From CAZGYE01 sp964530165 (GTDB taxonomy: Bacteria > Planctomycetota > Planctomycetia > Planctomycetales > Planctomycetaceae), in the NCBI GenBank assembly GCA_964530165.1, contig CAZGYE010000062.1, forward strand, positions 1 to 22,338: a DNA stretch of 22,338 nucleotides, written 5' to 3'. The notes under the pieces were generated by a model. That model saw nothing but the letters and a program-made list of their open reading frames with translations, had not been told where the DNA came from and did not search any database. Shown in pieces: positions 7,603 through 15,945 of the stretch. The stretch's first letter is position 1. Each line of letters begins with the position of its first letter. The position numbers were made by a program, and so were the translations under genes.

Positions 7603-8811
7603 CTACTTCTCCGTTTTCACCGTTCGCAACGTCAACGGAATCGTCGGGCTGCTCGGTTGCGGCTTTCGCTTTAACAGCTTCGTGAGTTGAAATCGGTAAT
7701 ACTTCTGTTCCGCTGCCGGTTTGCCGTCCTGGCTGGCGTTGGCGACCCAGAAGCGGGTCGACTTGGGTTCGAAGAGCACGTTGTGCAGGTTCGAGTTCAT
7801 GGCCACCGGGCGGTCCATCAGCCGCAGGGCTGTCTGGGCGGTGAATGTACCGTGGCCGGCTTTGGTGCGGCGAACGAGTTCCTTGTAGCGGCTACCGGCC
7901 GACAGCAGCACGGCCTGCTCAACCGGTTCGGGCAGCAACGGATGCGCCGTGCCGGGGTGGATGAGGTCGAACTTGTTCCACGAGGCCTCCATACCGACGG
8001 CCCGGTTCGATTTCGCGTCGGCGATGACATAGAAGTATTGGCAGGTGCGGGGGTTGTCGCGGAAAATGGCGATGGCTGTATCCAGGTCCTTGCCCCGTTC
8101 CAGAACCTCGCGAACCAAAAACGCCATGGGAACCCCGTCCCAGTGGCCTTGGCCGCCGCCCCCCATCTCGCCGATGGAGACGTGCTCGGCATTCATGCCG
8201 GTCACCGAGCCGATAAAACCGGCATACGTCACGTTGACGAACGGAATGCCGCCCTTCGGCTCGGCGACGATGATCACCGCGTGCTCCTGCAGACCCCAAT
8301 CGACGGCGTAGTCGAGCACCCGGCCGTGATAAAGCGTGCCGTCCTGCGTCGCGGAGTTCATCAGGGCGAATCCGCTGCAATGGAACATCTCGGGAATGAA
8401 GTTGGCCACGCGGACGTCGTCCAGCTTGACGCCCGCTCCGGCAGCCAGCCCTTTCATCTCCTGGAAGTATTTGGCCGGCACGTGCTTCCTCTGTATTTCG
8501 ACAATCATGCGGAGGACGTGCACCGGTTTCACTTTCACACCGGCGAACTCCACGAGCGTTTTGTCCCCCTTGACGTTCAGCAGGTTGTCCAGGTTTCGGC
8601 GAATAGGGTCTTTGAAAAGGGCACCGTGCTGATACCCCATTTCGTAGGGTGTGCCTTTCAGGTGCAGCACGGCGTAACCGTCGATCCGTTCAAGCCAGCC
8701 GGCACCACAGCGGGCCATTGTTTGGGCGGCAAGCGGGCCGCCAGTTGCCGTAAGACCGCCAAGCAGCAGTACCGTGATGAACAATCGACGACCGATGGGC
8801 TTGAGGGACAT
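7603..8811 (-). CDS. Secreted C45-type acyltransferase/hydrolase
   Basis: A 402-residue protein resembling the C45 family (acyl-CoA:6-aminopenicillanic-acid acyltransferase-like, Ntn-hydrolase fold). Supporting features are GYQHGAL early (59-65), the likely nucleophile Cys145 in EMFHCSGF, GRVLDYAVDWG about 20 residues later, and NVTYAGFIGSVTGMN followed by SIGEMGGGGQG. A signal peptide is clear (about 1-30, RR then a hydrophobic stretch ending PLAAQ), so it acts outside the cytoplasm. The residue before Cys145 is His, not the Gly cleaved in the fungal enzyme, so self-processing is uncertain. The substrate is not predictable; amide or lipoyl-amide hydrolysis is possible. GGAG lies seven bases before the ATG. 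The gene is monocistronic, divergent from the DUF4838 gene. Confidence 0.85.
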   Translation of the reverse strand: MSLKPIGRRLFITVLLLGGLTATGGPLAAQTMARCGAGWLERIDGYAVLHLKGTPYEMGYQHGALFKDPIRRNLDNLLNVKGDKTLVEFAGVKVKPVHVLRMIVEIQRKHVPAKYFQEMKGLAAGAGVKLDDVRVANFIPEMFHCSGFALMNSATQDGTLYHGRVLDYAVDWGLQEHAVIIVAEPKGGIPFVNVTYAGFIGSVTGMNAEHVSIGEMGGGGQGHWDGVPMAFLVREVLERGKDLDTAIAIFRDNPRTCQYFYVIADAKSNRAVGMEASWNKFDLIHPGTAHPLLPEPVEQAVLLSAGSRYKELVRRTKAGHGTFTAQTALRLMDRPVAMNSNLHNVLFEPKSTRFWVANASQDGKPAAEQKYYRFQLTKLLKRKPQPSSPTIPLTLRTVKTEK

Positions 8812-9042
8812 GAACCGGCTCCGTGAGTGTTTGAGTGTTTAACAGAATGGGAAGCGATGACAGCCTCGATTATGACAACTTCTGCCCAAAGCAGCAACGA
8901 TTGCCGGTGTGCCACTGCTTGCTTCGCTGAGCTGCCGAAAGATCCACGGGTTGGCCAACGCGCTGCGGCCGCCTCACTGCCGCGAGTGATCCGGTCGCTT
9001 GGCCTCTACGGTGCGATTTCCGTGGACAAGTTACTGTCGGTC
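8812..9042. other. Intergenic region, divergent genes
   Basis: The gap between the divergent C45 and DUF4838 genes. An 8-bp tandem pair (GAGTGTTT at 8825-8832 and 8833-8840) lies in the C45 leader. No promoter stands out and no gene is supported. It continues into the palindromic element that starts at 9043. Confidence 0.5.
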
Positions 9043-9132
9043 AGTTACTGTAGGTCAGGCTCCTGCTTGACGCTGTCGAGGTATGATGTCGCACGCCTCA
9101 AATGTCAGGCAGGAGCCTGACCTATAGTAACT
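9043..9132. repeat. 90-bp palindromic repeat element, copy 1
   Basis: The terminal arms begin AGTTACTGTAGGTCAGG at the left and end with the near-complement at the right. The main stem is 21 bp (9051-9071 with 9104-9124, one T/G wobble at 9067), around a 32-nt centre. The outer eight bases also pair, apart from one position. It matches copy 2 (15863-15944) at 81 of 82 positions. A partial duplicate of the left end (AGTTACTGTCGGTC, 9029-9042) abuts it. The right end lies 18 bp before the DUF4838 start, so it is in that gene's promoter or leader. Confidence 0.92.
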
Positions 9133-9150
9133 AGAGAAAGGGACCAAGCA

Positions 9151-10980
9151 ATGAGCGTGAGAAACCGGATGTTCCTGGTCATGATCGTGGTCTGCGCGGC
9201 AGCGGTCGGCAGGGCGCAATCTGCCGAACTTGTACTGGCCGAAAATGGTCGGTCGGCGTATCGGATCGTGGTGGCTGAGGGGGCGTCGCCATCGACCAAG
9301 CAGGGGGCGAAAGAACTGCAAAGGTTTCTGAAGCAGATGACCGGCGCTGAACTGCCGATCGCCTCGGACCAGCAGCCCCTCGGGTCGCACGAGATCGTCT
9401 TGGGTAAGAACGCGCATCTGAAGGAGCTGAAGGTGGAGATCGACTTCTCCGCGCTTGGTCGCGAGGGATACGTCATCCGCACCCTCGGCAACCATTTGGT
9501 CATCGCCGGCGGCGACCTGCGAGGAAATCTGTACGGCGTTTACGGATTGCTGGAAGATCATCTCGGTTGCCGATGGTTTACGCCCACGGTCAGTCGCATT
9601 CCAAAACACAAGCGGTTGGCGATCGCCGGGCTCGACGACCGTCAGGTGCCCGTGCTGGAGTATCGGGAGCCGTTCACCTACGACTGTTTCGACGGCGATT
9701 GGTGTGCGCGGAATCGGGTGAACTCCAGCAGCAGCCGGCTGGAAGCGAAGCATGGCGGCAAGGTCATGTTTGGCCGGGGGTTCTTCGTCCACACGTTCAA
9801 CCGCCTGGTACCCCCGGACAAGTACTTTGACAAACACCCGGAGTACTTCTCGCTGATCGACGGCCGGCGAAAGAAGGACCATTCGCAACTTTGCTGCACC
9901 AATGAGGACGTGATTCGTATTTGCACCGAAGGAATCCGGCAGGCCATGCGGGCCCAGCCCGATGCGTTTGTGTTCTCCGTTTCGCAGAACGACTGGCACA
10001 ACTATTGCCAGTGTGACAAATGCCAGGCGCTGGCCAAGCGCGAGGAGTCGCAGGAGGCCCCGGTGTTGCAGTTGGTCAACCGTGTGGCCGAAGCCGTAGA
10101 AAAGGAGTTTCCCGACAAGGCGGTCGAGACGCTGGCCTATCAGTGGACCCGACGCGCGCCGAAGACGCTTCGGCCTCGGCCGAACGTCATCGTTCGGCTC
10201 TGTTCCATCGAGTGCTGCTTCGCGCATCCGCTGGCCACCTGCGACAGCGAGGCCAACCGGAGATTCCGCAAAGATGCCGAGGCGTGGGCCAAAGTGGGTA
10301 GTCGGCTTTGGGTCTGGGACTACGTGACCGACTTCCGCAATTACCTCTTGCCGTTCCCCAACCAACGGGTGCGGAACGACAACATTCGTTTCTTCATTCG
10401 CAACAACGTGAAGGGCATTTTCGAGCAGGACACGTACGACACGTCCCATAGTGAACTGGCTGAATTGGGCGGCTACATGACGGCCAAGTTTCTCTGGAAC
10501 CCGGACTACGACGAAGAGACGGCCATCAACGAATTCCTGGCCGGCTATTACGAGCAGGCGGCCGATCCGATCCACAACTACATCGACATGATTCACGACA
10601 AGGTCGCCGAGGAGAACATCCACGTCCACATCTGGGCCAAGCCCGAGTCTCCACACTTGACCGACGAGCTGTTGATCAAGGCTGACACGCTCTGGCAACA
10701 GGCGGAAGATGTGGTATCCGACAAGCCTGCAGTGCTCCGCCGGGTCAAGCGCTCGCGGATGAGCGTCGACTATGCCATTCTGGAGCGTGCCGGCCGGCGC
10801 GTCGCCAAGAAGCAGCCGACCCACGCGCAGTTACACGCCTTGGCTGTGGCTCGTTTCAAACCCTTCTTCGAGACCCTGCAATCGTGCCCACTGAGCCGTA
10901 TCCGCGAAGGGACCACGCTGGACAAGGACCAGTACCGCAAACAACTGGCCGAGACACTTGGCGTGAAAGCGAAGCAGTAG
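9151..10980 (+). CDS. Secreted DUF4838 glycosidase-like protein
   Basis: A 609-residue exported protein. A signal peptide (about 1-25, ending GRAQSAE) is followed by a GH67/GH20-type N-terminal alpha/beta domain (about 25-155; GAKELQRFLKQMTG, YGVYGLLEDHLGCRWFTP). A DUF4838 domain then covers about 190-460. The motif NYCQCDKCQ carries Cys286, Cys288 and Cys291, a C-x-C-x2-C cluster common in this family and perhaps metal-binding. The family is abundant in planctomycetes and Bacteroidetes and is thought to act on polysaccharides, by distant similarity to alpha-glucuronidases; the real substrate is unknown. GAAAGGGA precedes the ATG at good spacing. The gene stands alone, with no polysaccharide utilisation cluster next to it. 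Confidence 0.88.
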   Translation: MSVRNRMFLVMIVVCAAAVGRAQSAELVLAENGRSAYRIVVAEGASPSTKQGAKELQRFLKQMTGAELPIASDQQPLGSHEIVLGKNAHLKELKVEIDFSALGREGYVIRTLGNHLVIAGGDLRGNLYGVYGLLEDHLGCRWFTPTVSRIPKHKRLAIAGLDDRQVPVLEYREPFTYDCFDGDWCARNRVNSSSSRLEAKHGGKVMFGRGFFVHTFNRLVPPDKYFDKHPEYFSLIDGRRKKDHSQLCCTNEDVIRICTEGIRQAMRAQPDAFVFSVSQNDWHNYCQCDKCQALAKREESQEAPVLQLVNRVAEAVEKEFPDKAVETLAYQWTRRAPKTLRPRPNVIVRLCSIECCFAHPLATCDSEANRRFRKDAEAWAKVGSRLWVWDYVTDFRNYLLPFPNQRVRNDNIRFFIRNNVKGIFEQDTYDTSHSELAELGGYMTAKFLWNPDYDEETAINEFLAGYYEQAADPIHNYIDMIHDKVAEENIHVHIWAKPESPHLTDELLIKADTLWQQAEDVVSDKPAVLRRVKRSRMSVDYAILERAGRRVAKKQPTHAQLHALAVARFKPFFETLQSCPLSRIREGTTLDKDQYRKQLAETLGVKAKQ

Positions 10981-11351
10981 TACGCTGATGCGGCGACTGT
11001 GATCGCACTCACGACGCGCCCCGCATAGGTCTATTCTGAAGCGGCTCGGAAAGCCCACCCTGCTCGACCTTACACAGATGAGGGGTCCTTGACACGACTA
11101 CTCCAACACTGGTACGAAGTACGAAGGCCATCATCGCTGCCAATCCGCGCCGATGTTTTTTACATGAGGTTGTTAGTGTCCATGGATGCAATCTCGTCGT
11201 GAACCCCTGAAGGTTTTCTGAACCGTTGTCCGGTATATAAAAAGCATGTCCGGGTGCCACCATCTGCGCCGGTGGGGGACGCGCCGTGTCTCTCAGGGCA
11301 CCGTAATCGCCGAGAGTTTCCGCTCCCAACGCACACACGTGGAGAGCTTCA
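10981..11351. other. Intergenic region upstream of the antiporter
   Basis: A 371-bp gap between two plus-strand genes. It contains possible promoter pieces (TTGACA near 11089, TATATAAA near 11233), but none forms a convincing -35/-10 pair. An antisense frame across it has no recognisable family or start signal. I see no repeat or stable terminator. Confidence 0.5.
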
Positions 11352-13022
11352 ATGGATTTGTGGACGGCACTCCTCGACGTCTTGATCTTGCTGTTGACTG
11401 CAATCCTACTGGGTGGACTTTGTGAGCGCTTGAAGCAGAGTGCGATACTTGGCTACTTGCTCGCCGGTACACTGGTCGGGCCGAACGCGCTCAATTTGAT
11501 GCCAAGTCATCAAGCCGTGGCCACGATCGCAGAACTGGGCGTGGCGTTGCTGTTGTTCACAATCGCACTGGAATTCTCTTGGAACAGGCTGAGACGCATT
11601 GGGCCGATTGCCCTCGGTGGGGGAACCCTTCAGGTACTGCTGACAGGTGCCATCTCGGCGAGCGTCTGCATGATGGTTGGGCTGGGGGGAGCGGCGTCCG
11701 TGGCGATTGGCGCGATGATCGCATTGAGCAGCACCGCCTGCGTCTTGCGTTTACTGGTGAGCCGCGCGGAAATCGACAGCGTCTACGGACGCAACGCGCT
11801 AGGGATTCTGCTCCTGCAGGACATCGCGGTCGTTCCACTCGTGCTCCTTGTGACGGTGTTGGGCAGCGGAGGCTCGGCTGTTCAGATCGGCTGGGAAATG
11901 GGTCGGACCGTCGCGGTCGCAGCCGTCTTGGCCGGAGTGCTTTACCTGCTGCTGAACTACTTCGTCCCGGTGTTGCTCGGCGCGAAAGAAGCGGCGCGGA
12001 ATCGGGAGTTGCCGATCCTGCTGGCGATTGTCACGGCTGTGGGAGCTGCATGGGCATCGCGCAGACTGGGACTTTCGCCGGCATTCGGAGCGTTCATTGC
12101 CGGCATCCTGTTGTCGGAGTCCCCCTTCGCGACACAAATTCGCGCGGACATTTCCTCGTTGCGAACGCTGTTCGTGACACTCTTTTTCAGCTCGATTGGC
12201 ATGCTCGGCAGTCCGGCTTGGGCACTGGAGCACTGGGCACTGATAACGGCCGTGGTGGCAGCAATCGTATTGGGAAAGGCGGTCGTGCTGTGTGGCGTGG
12301 CCTATCTGTTCCGTTCCTCGCCGGGGCATGCGATGGCGACGGGAATCTGTCTCGCTCAAGTGGGAGAGTTTTCATTGGTGCTGGCCGAGGTGGCGAAACG
12401 CGAGCGGGTGATCGAGGGCGACTTGTTCGAGTTGGTCGTCACGGCAACGATTGGAACGCTGTTCCTGACACCATACTTGGTGGCTGTGGCGCCCAAGATT
12501 GCATCAGTCGCGGGCCGTCTTTTGATTCGTCAAAGGCAAGCGCAGCATCGGTTGGACGAAATGTTCGAGCAGCCCGCCCGAAAGAGCGGTCATATCGTGA
12601 TTGTGGGCTTTGGTCCTGCCGGCCAGCGTGTCGCCGAAACGCTGATGCGGCGGCAGAAGTCCCTTGTCGTGGTGGTTGAGTTGAATACGAAGTGTGCGGA
12701 CGTCGCCAAGACCTACGGTCTTCAAACGATAATCGGCGATGCAACCCGCACGGAAGTATTGGAACATTTGCGAGTGGAATCGGCCAACGCGGTTGTAATC
12801 ACAGTGCCCAATCCAGCGACCGCACGCCAGGTTGTCGAGCTGGTTCGCTCGCTGGCACCGGACACGGCAATTATTGCACGGGCGCGTTATCATATTCATC
12901 GATGGCAATTGCTGCTTGCCGGTGCACACGCAGTCGTTGACGAGGAAGAAGAAGTCGGCCGCCGTATTGCCTCAGAGGTGCGTAGGAAGCTGCGGTTCGT
13001 TGGCGACAAAGACAACCAGTAG
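11352..13022 (+). CDS. Kef-type cation/proton antiporter with RCK domain
   Basis: A 556-residue CPA2-family membrane transporter. The membrane part (about 1-385) has roughly eleven to twelve hydrophobic segments, with typical stretches GYLLAGTLVGPNAL (37-50) and SPAFGAFIAGILLSESPF (240-257). The C-terminus (about 413-535) is a TrkA-N/RCK Rossmann domain with nucleotide motif GFGPAG (419-424) and an acidic VVELN at the end of the second strand. Such proteins exchange K+ or Na+ for protons in the inner membrane, gated by nucleotide or ligand binding to the RCK domain. GGAGAG sits five bases before the ATG. No KefF/KefG-type partner is adjacent. Ion specificity cannot be read from the sequence. 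Confidence 0.92.
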   Translation: MDLWTALLDVLILLLTAILLGGLCERLKQSAILGYLLAGTLVGPNALNLMPSHQAVATIAELGVALLLFTIALEFSWNRLRRIGPIALGGGTLQVLLTGAISASVCMMVGLGGAASVAIGAMIALSSTACVLRLLVSRAEIDSVYGRNALGILLLQDIAVVPLVLLVTVLGSGGSAVQIGWEMGRTVAVAAVLAGVLYLLLNYFVPVLLGAKEAARNRELPILLAIVTAVGAAWASRRLGLSPAFGAFIAGILLSESPFATQIRADISSLRTLFVTLFFSSIGMLGSPAWALEHWALITAVVAAIVLGKAVVLCGVAYLFRSSPGHAMATGICLAQVGEFSLVLAEVAKRERVIEGDLFELVVTATIGTLFLTPYLVAVAPKIASVAGRLLIRQRQAQHRLDEMFEQPARKSGHIVIVGFGPAGQRVAETLMRRQKSLVVVVELNTKCADVAKTYGLQTIIGDATRTEVLEHLRVESANAVVITVPNPATARQVVELVRSLAPDTAIIARARYHIHRWQLLLAGAHAVVDEEEEVGRRIASEVRRKLRFVGDKDNQ

Positions 13023-13227
13023 GTAGCTCGACACGCCGGGTCTGGCGCTCATGTCGCCTGCGCGTTCCAAAAAGCCTGGGGTTGGATGCTCTCGAAAATT
13101 GGGAAGAAGAAATTGTCACAACGGCATCCCACTAGAGCACTTCCGAAAATCGCCATACAACTTTACGTACCTTTAGTGGGGTTGGGTTTTGCCGAATCTT
13201 GATCTTGACCGGGGGAGGGTGACATCA

Positions 13228-15864
13228 ATGACTGGATCGCGGGCGGTGGGTGGGGTGGTTGGATTGGCGGCCGCTGGGCTGTTGGTCTTTGTGCTGGGGC
13301 CGGCGAGCCAGGAGAGTGCGGGGCATCCGGAGGATAAGCCGAACGCGGCCGTTCGCAGCGTCCCGTTCGGCGTCGACGTGGCGTGGCTGGACGTTGCGGC
13401 CGGCTCAAAGGGGAAGAGACAGGCTCCGGCCCGGCGGGAGGAAAGGCAAAAACCTGTGCGGCTGACGGGTCCCGGCAGCGAGGACGATTTCCCAGTGCTG
13501 GCCAAGGCTGCGGACGGCACGGTCTGGTTGGCTTACGTGGAATACAAGCCGGGTGGGCCGGTCATCATGGAGCAGGTCCAGAATCGGCGGTTCGACTCGC
13601 TGGTTCCCAAAGGACACGGTGACCGGATTCGGCTGATGCGCTTCGACGGCAAGGCATGGCAGCCGGCCGGCGACGTGACCGAGGGCCGGCTCGACGTGTG
13701 GCGTCCCACGCTGACTCTCGACGGCGCCGGCAACGTCGTCGTCGCCTGGGCGCAGAAGATCGACGGCGATTGGGAGATCTTCACCCGCAGTTATACGCCT
13801 GCGGGAGAACGGGACGCAGAGGGGCGATTCTCCGACGTCGTGCGTGTGACTCGGTCGGCCGGGTCCGATTTTCACGTGGTCTCGGCGACCGATGCGTCCG
13901 GGACCGTCTGGCTGGCGTGGCAGGGATGGCGAAAGGACAACTTCGACATTCATGTGGCATCCTTGGGAAAACAGGGACCAGTCGAATTCGCCAATCCAAT
14001 TCCCAACACCAGGGCGAACGAGTGGAGCCCGGACATTGCGGCCGACTCGCGCGGCAACGTCTACGTTGCTTGGGATACGTACGAGAAGGGCAACTATGAC
14101 GTGCGGCTGCAGGTGTTGGGTAAGACTCCGCGATCGATGACGGTGGCGGCTTCGCCCCGGTTTGAAGCGCGTGCAGAGCTGGTCTGCGACGCGGCCGATC
14201 GGCTGTGGATCGCCTACGTGGAAGGGGACGAGCAGTGGGGCAAGGATTTTTCGGTGCCTCTGAGTTTCCGCGACCTCGGTCAGAAAGAGTCGGGCAAGGG
14301 GCTGTATGTCAATCGGACGGTGAAGGTGAAATGCCTACAGGAGGGAAAGCTCGTGCAGCCGGCCGGTGACCTTCAAGCAGCGTATGGAGATCGTCTCGGC
14401 CGGAACAAAAGTCTGCCGCGACTCGCCGTCGATGCCGGCGGTCATGTGTGGCTGCTGTTCCGTCATCATCCGCTCTCGAGCGGACGGGGCGAGACCTGGC
14501 ACAGTTTTGCCACGCGATACGACGGGAAGAGCTGGTCCGTGGCGCAACCACTGCCGAACTCGTCAAACATTCTCGACAACCGCCCGGCGCTGGTGCCGTT
14601 CGGCTCGGGTGTGCTGGCCGTTTACAGCAGCGACACGCGGACGCAAACACGAAACCGCGACCAGGACGATCTGTTCGCACTGGTGCTGAACGCCGGCGGG
14701 AAAGCGTCCGCGCCTCAATTCGTCCCCAACAGCCCGCCCAAGGCATCCGGGGTGCAAGACGTTCACCCGAAGGAGGCAGACGACCTGGCCCGTATGCGGA
14801 GCCATCGAATTCAGACCGGCAGCGGGGAATTGCGTTTGCTGCGGGGCGAGTTTCATCGACACACCGAATACACGGCGCACCGCGACGGTGACGGCCTGCT
14901 CGAAGACAGTTGGCGCTACGCGCTGGACGCCGCCTCGCTGGACTGGATGGGCAACGGCGATCACGACAACGGGTATGGAGTGGAATACTTCTGGTGGCAA
15001 ATTCAAAAGATGACCGACTTGTTCCACAACCCGCCGCACTTTGTGGCCGCGATGTCGTACGAGCGCAGCGTGACTTTTCCCAGCGGACACCGCAACGTCA
15101 TCCTGCCGGTACGCGGAATCCGCCCGTTGCCGCGCATCAGCGGCGGCAAGAAGTTACTGTTCGGCACGGCCAAAGAGGGGTCGCCGGACGTCAAGCTGCT
15201 GTACGACTACTTGCGGCACTTTGGCGGCATGTGCGCCAGTCACACCGGCGCAACGGGCATGGGGACTGATTGGCGAGACAACGATCCCGAGGTTGAGCCG
15301 GTCGTCGAGATCTTTCAAGGGTGCCGGCAGATATACCAAAGCTACGAGCATCGCGGTGCACCGCGCGCCGCGCCGGCCCAGAAGAAGCCCGGCCCGCACG
15401 ACGCCGGGTATGTCTGGAATGCGCTCAAGAAGGGGCATCGCTTGGGGTTTCAGAGTTCCAGCGATCATTTCAGCACGCACATCAGCTACGCGGTCGTGAT
15501 GGCGGAAAAGGCCTCCCGGCAGGCAATTATCGACGCCTTCAAGAAGCGCCGCTGCTACGCCGCCAACGATAACATTCTGCTCAGCGTGCGCTGCGGCAGC
15601 CATCTGATGGGTGAAGAGTTCGAGTCGGCAAAGCGGCCGGCTTTGCAGATCTCCGTCTACGGCACCAAACCGATCGCGAAAGTGCACGTGATCCGCAACA
15701 ACCGGTACGTCTACACGGCTGAACCGAAACGGCAGCAGGCCGATCTGAGTTACAGCGACGCCGACGCCAAGAGCGGCCAAACCTATTACTATTACGTTCG
15801 CGTCGAGCAAGAGGACGGCAACCTGGCGTGGAGCTCGCCGATGTGGATCACCTACCAACCCTAG
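13228..15864 (+). CDS. Exported beta-propeller/PHP-domain fusion protein
   Basis: An 878-residue protein. A signal or anchor segment (about 5-30, GGVVGLAAAGLLVFVLG) is followed by a repeat-rich region (about 60-500) with recurrent VWLAYVEY, VVVAWAQK, VWLAWQGW and VYVAWDTY strands, like sialidase/BNR-type beta-propeller blades. Next comes a PHP-like metal-dependent hydrolase domain (about 540-780), with H543 and H545 (FHRHT), D578/H579 (GDHDN), E612, H672 (SHTG), E694, D746/H747 (SSSDH) and H751. A beta-rich tail (about 790-878) resembles a fibronectin-like end. PHP domains usually hydrolyse phosphoesters, but the function here is unknown. The ATG at 13228 is chosen for its strong GGGGGAGGG site; a TTG at 13189 is less likely. 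The stop codon lies in the edge of palindromic element copy 2. Confidence 0.82.
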   Translation: MTGSRAVGGVVGLAAAGLLVFVLGPASQESAGHPEDKPNAAVRSVPFGVDVAWLDVAAGSKGKRQAPARREERQKPVRLTGPGSEDDFPVLAKAADGTVWLAYVEYKPGGPVIMEQVQNRRFDSLVPKGHGDRIRLMRFDGKAWQPAGDVTEGRLDVWRPTLTLDGAGNVVVAWAQKIDGDWEIFTRSYTPAGERDAEGRFSDVVRVTRSAGSDFHVVSATDASGTVWLAWQGWRKDNFDIHVASLGKQGPVEFANPIPNTRANEWSPDIAADSRGNVYVAWDTYEKGNYDVRLQVLGKTPRSMTVAASPRFEARAELVCDAADRLWIAYVEGDEQWGKDFSVPLSFRDLGQKESGKGLYVNRTVKVKCLQEGKLVQPAGDLQAAYGDRLGRNKSLPRLAVDAGGHVWLLFRHHPLSSGRGETWHSFATRYDGKSWSVAQPLPNSSNILDNRPALVPFGSGVLAVYSSDTRTQTRNRDQDDLFALVLNAGGKASAPQFVPNSPPKASGVQDVHPKEADDLARMRSHRIQTGSGELRLLRGEFHRHTEYTAHRDGDGLLEDSWRYALDAASLDWMGNGDHDNGYGVEYFWWQIQKMTDLFHNPPHFVAAMSYERSVTFPSGHRNVILPVRGIRPLPRISGGKKLLFGTAKEGSPDVKLLYDYLRHFGGMCASHTGATGMGTDWRDNDPEVEPVVEIFQGCRQIYQSYEHRGAPRAAPAQKKPGPHDAGYVWNALKKGHRLGFQSSSDHFSTHISYAVVMAEKASRQAIIDAFKKRRCYAANDNILLSVRCGSHLMGEEFESAKRPALQISVYGTKPIAKVHVIRNNRYVYTAEPKRQQADLSYSDADAKSGQTYYYYVRVEQEDGNLAWSSPMWITYQP

Positions 15865-15944
15865 TTACTGTAGGTCAGGCTCCTGCCTGACGCTGTCGAG
15901 GTATGATGTCGCACGCCTCAAATGTCAGGCAGGAGCCTGACCTA
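15863..15944. repeat. Palindromic repeat element, copy 2
   Basis: It differs from copy 1 (9043-9124) at one position of 82 (C at 15887 versus T at 9067), giving a perfect 21-bp stem (15871-15891 with 15924-15944) and a 32-nt centre. The last eight bases of copy 1 are not conserved here. It fills nearly the whole gap between the stop of the plus-strand PHP gene (15862-15864) and the stop of the minus-strand cadherin-like gene (15946-15948). Confidence 0.93.
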
Positions 15945-15945
15945 C

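Noticed and set aside
7687..8826. 379-codon plus-strand frame opposite the C45 gene
   Set aside because: No domain signature; the minus strand carries a signal peptide and C45 motifs.
9055..10824. 589-codon antisense frame opposite the DUF4838 gene
   Set aside because: High GC at third codon positions opens antisense frames. The plus strand has the signal peptide, DUF4838 motifs and ribosome binding site.
11009..11338. 109-codon minus-strand frame between DUF4838 and antiporter genes
   Set aside because: No start signal, composition or motif that supports a real protein.
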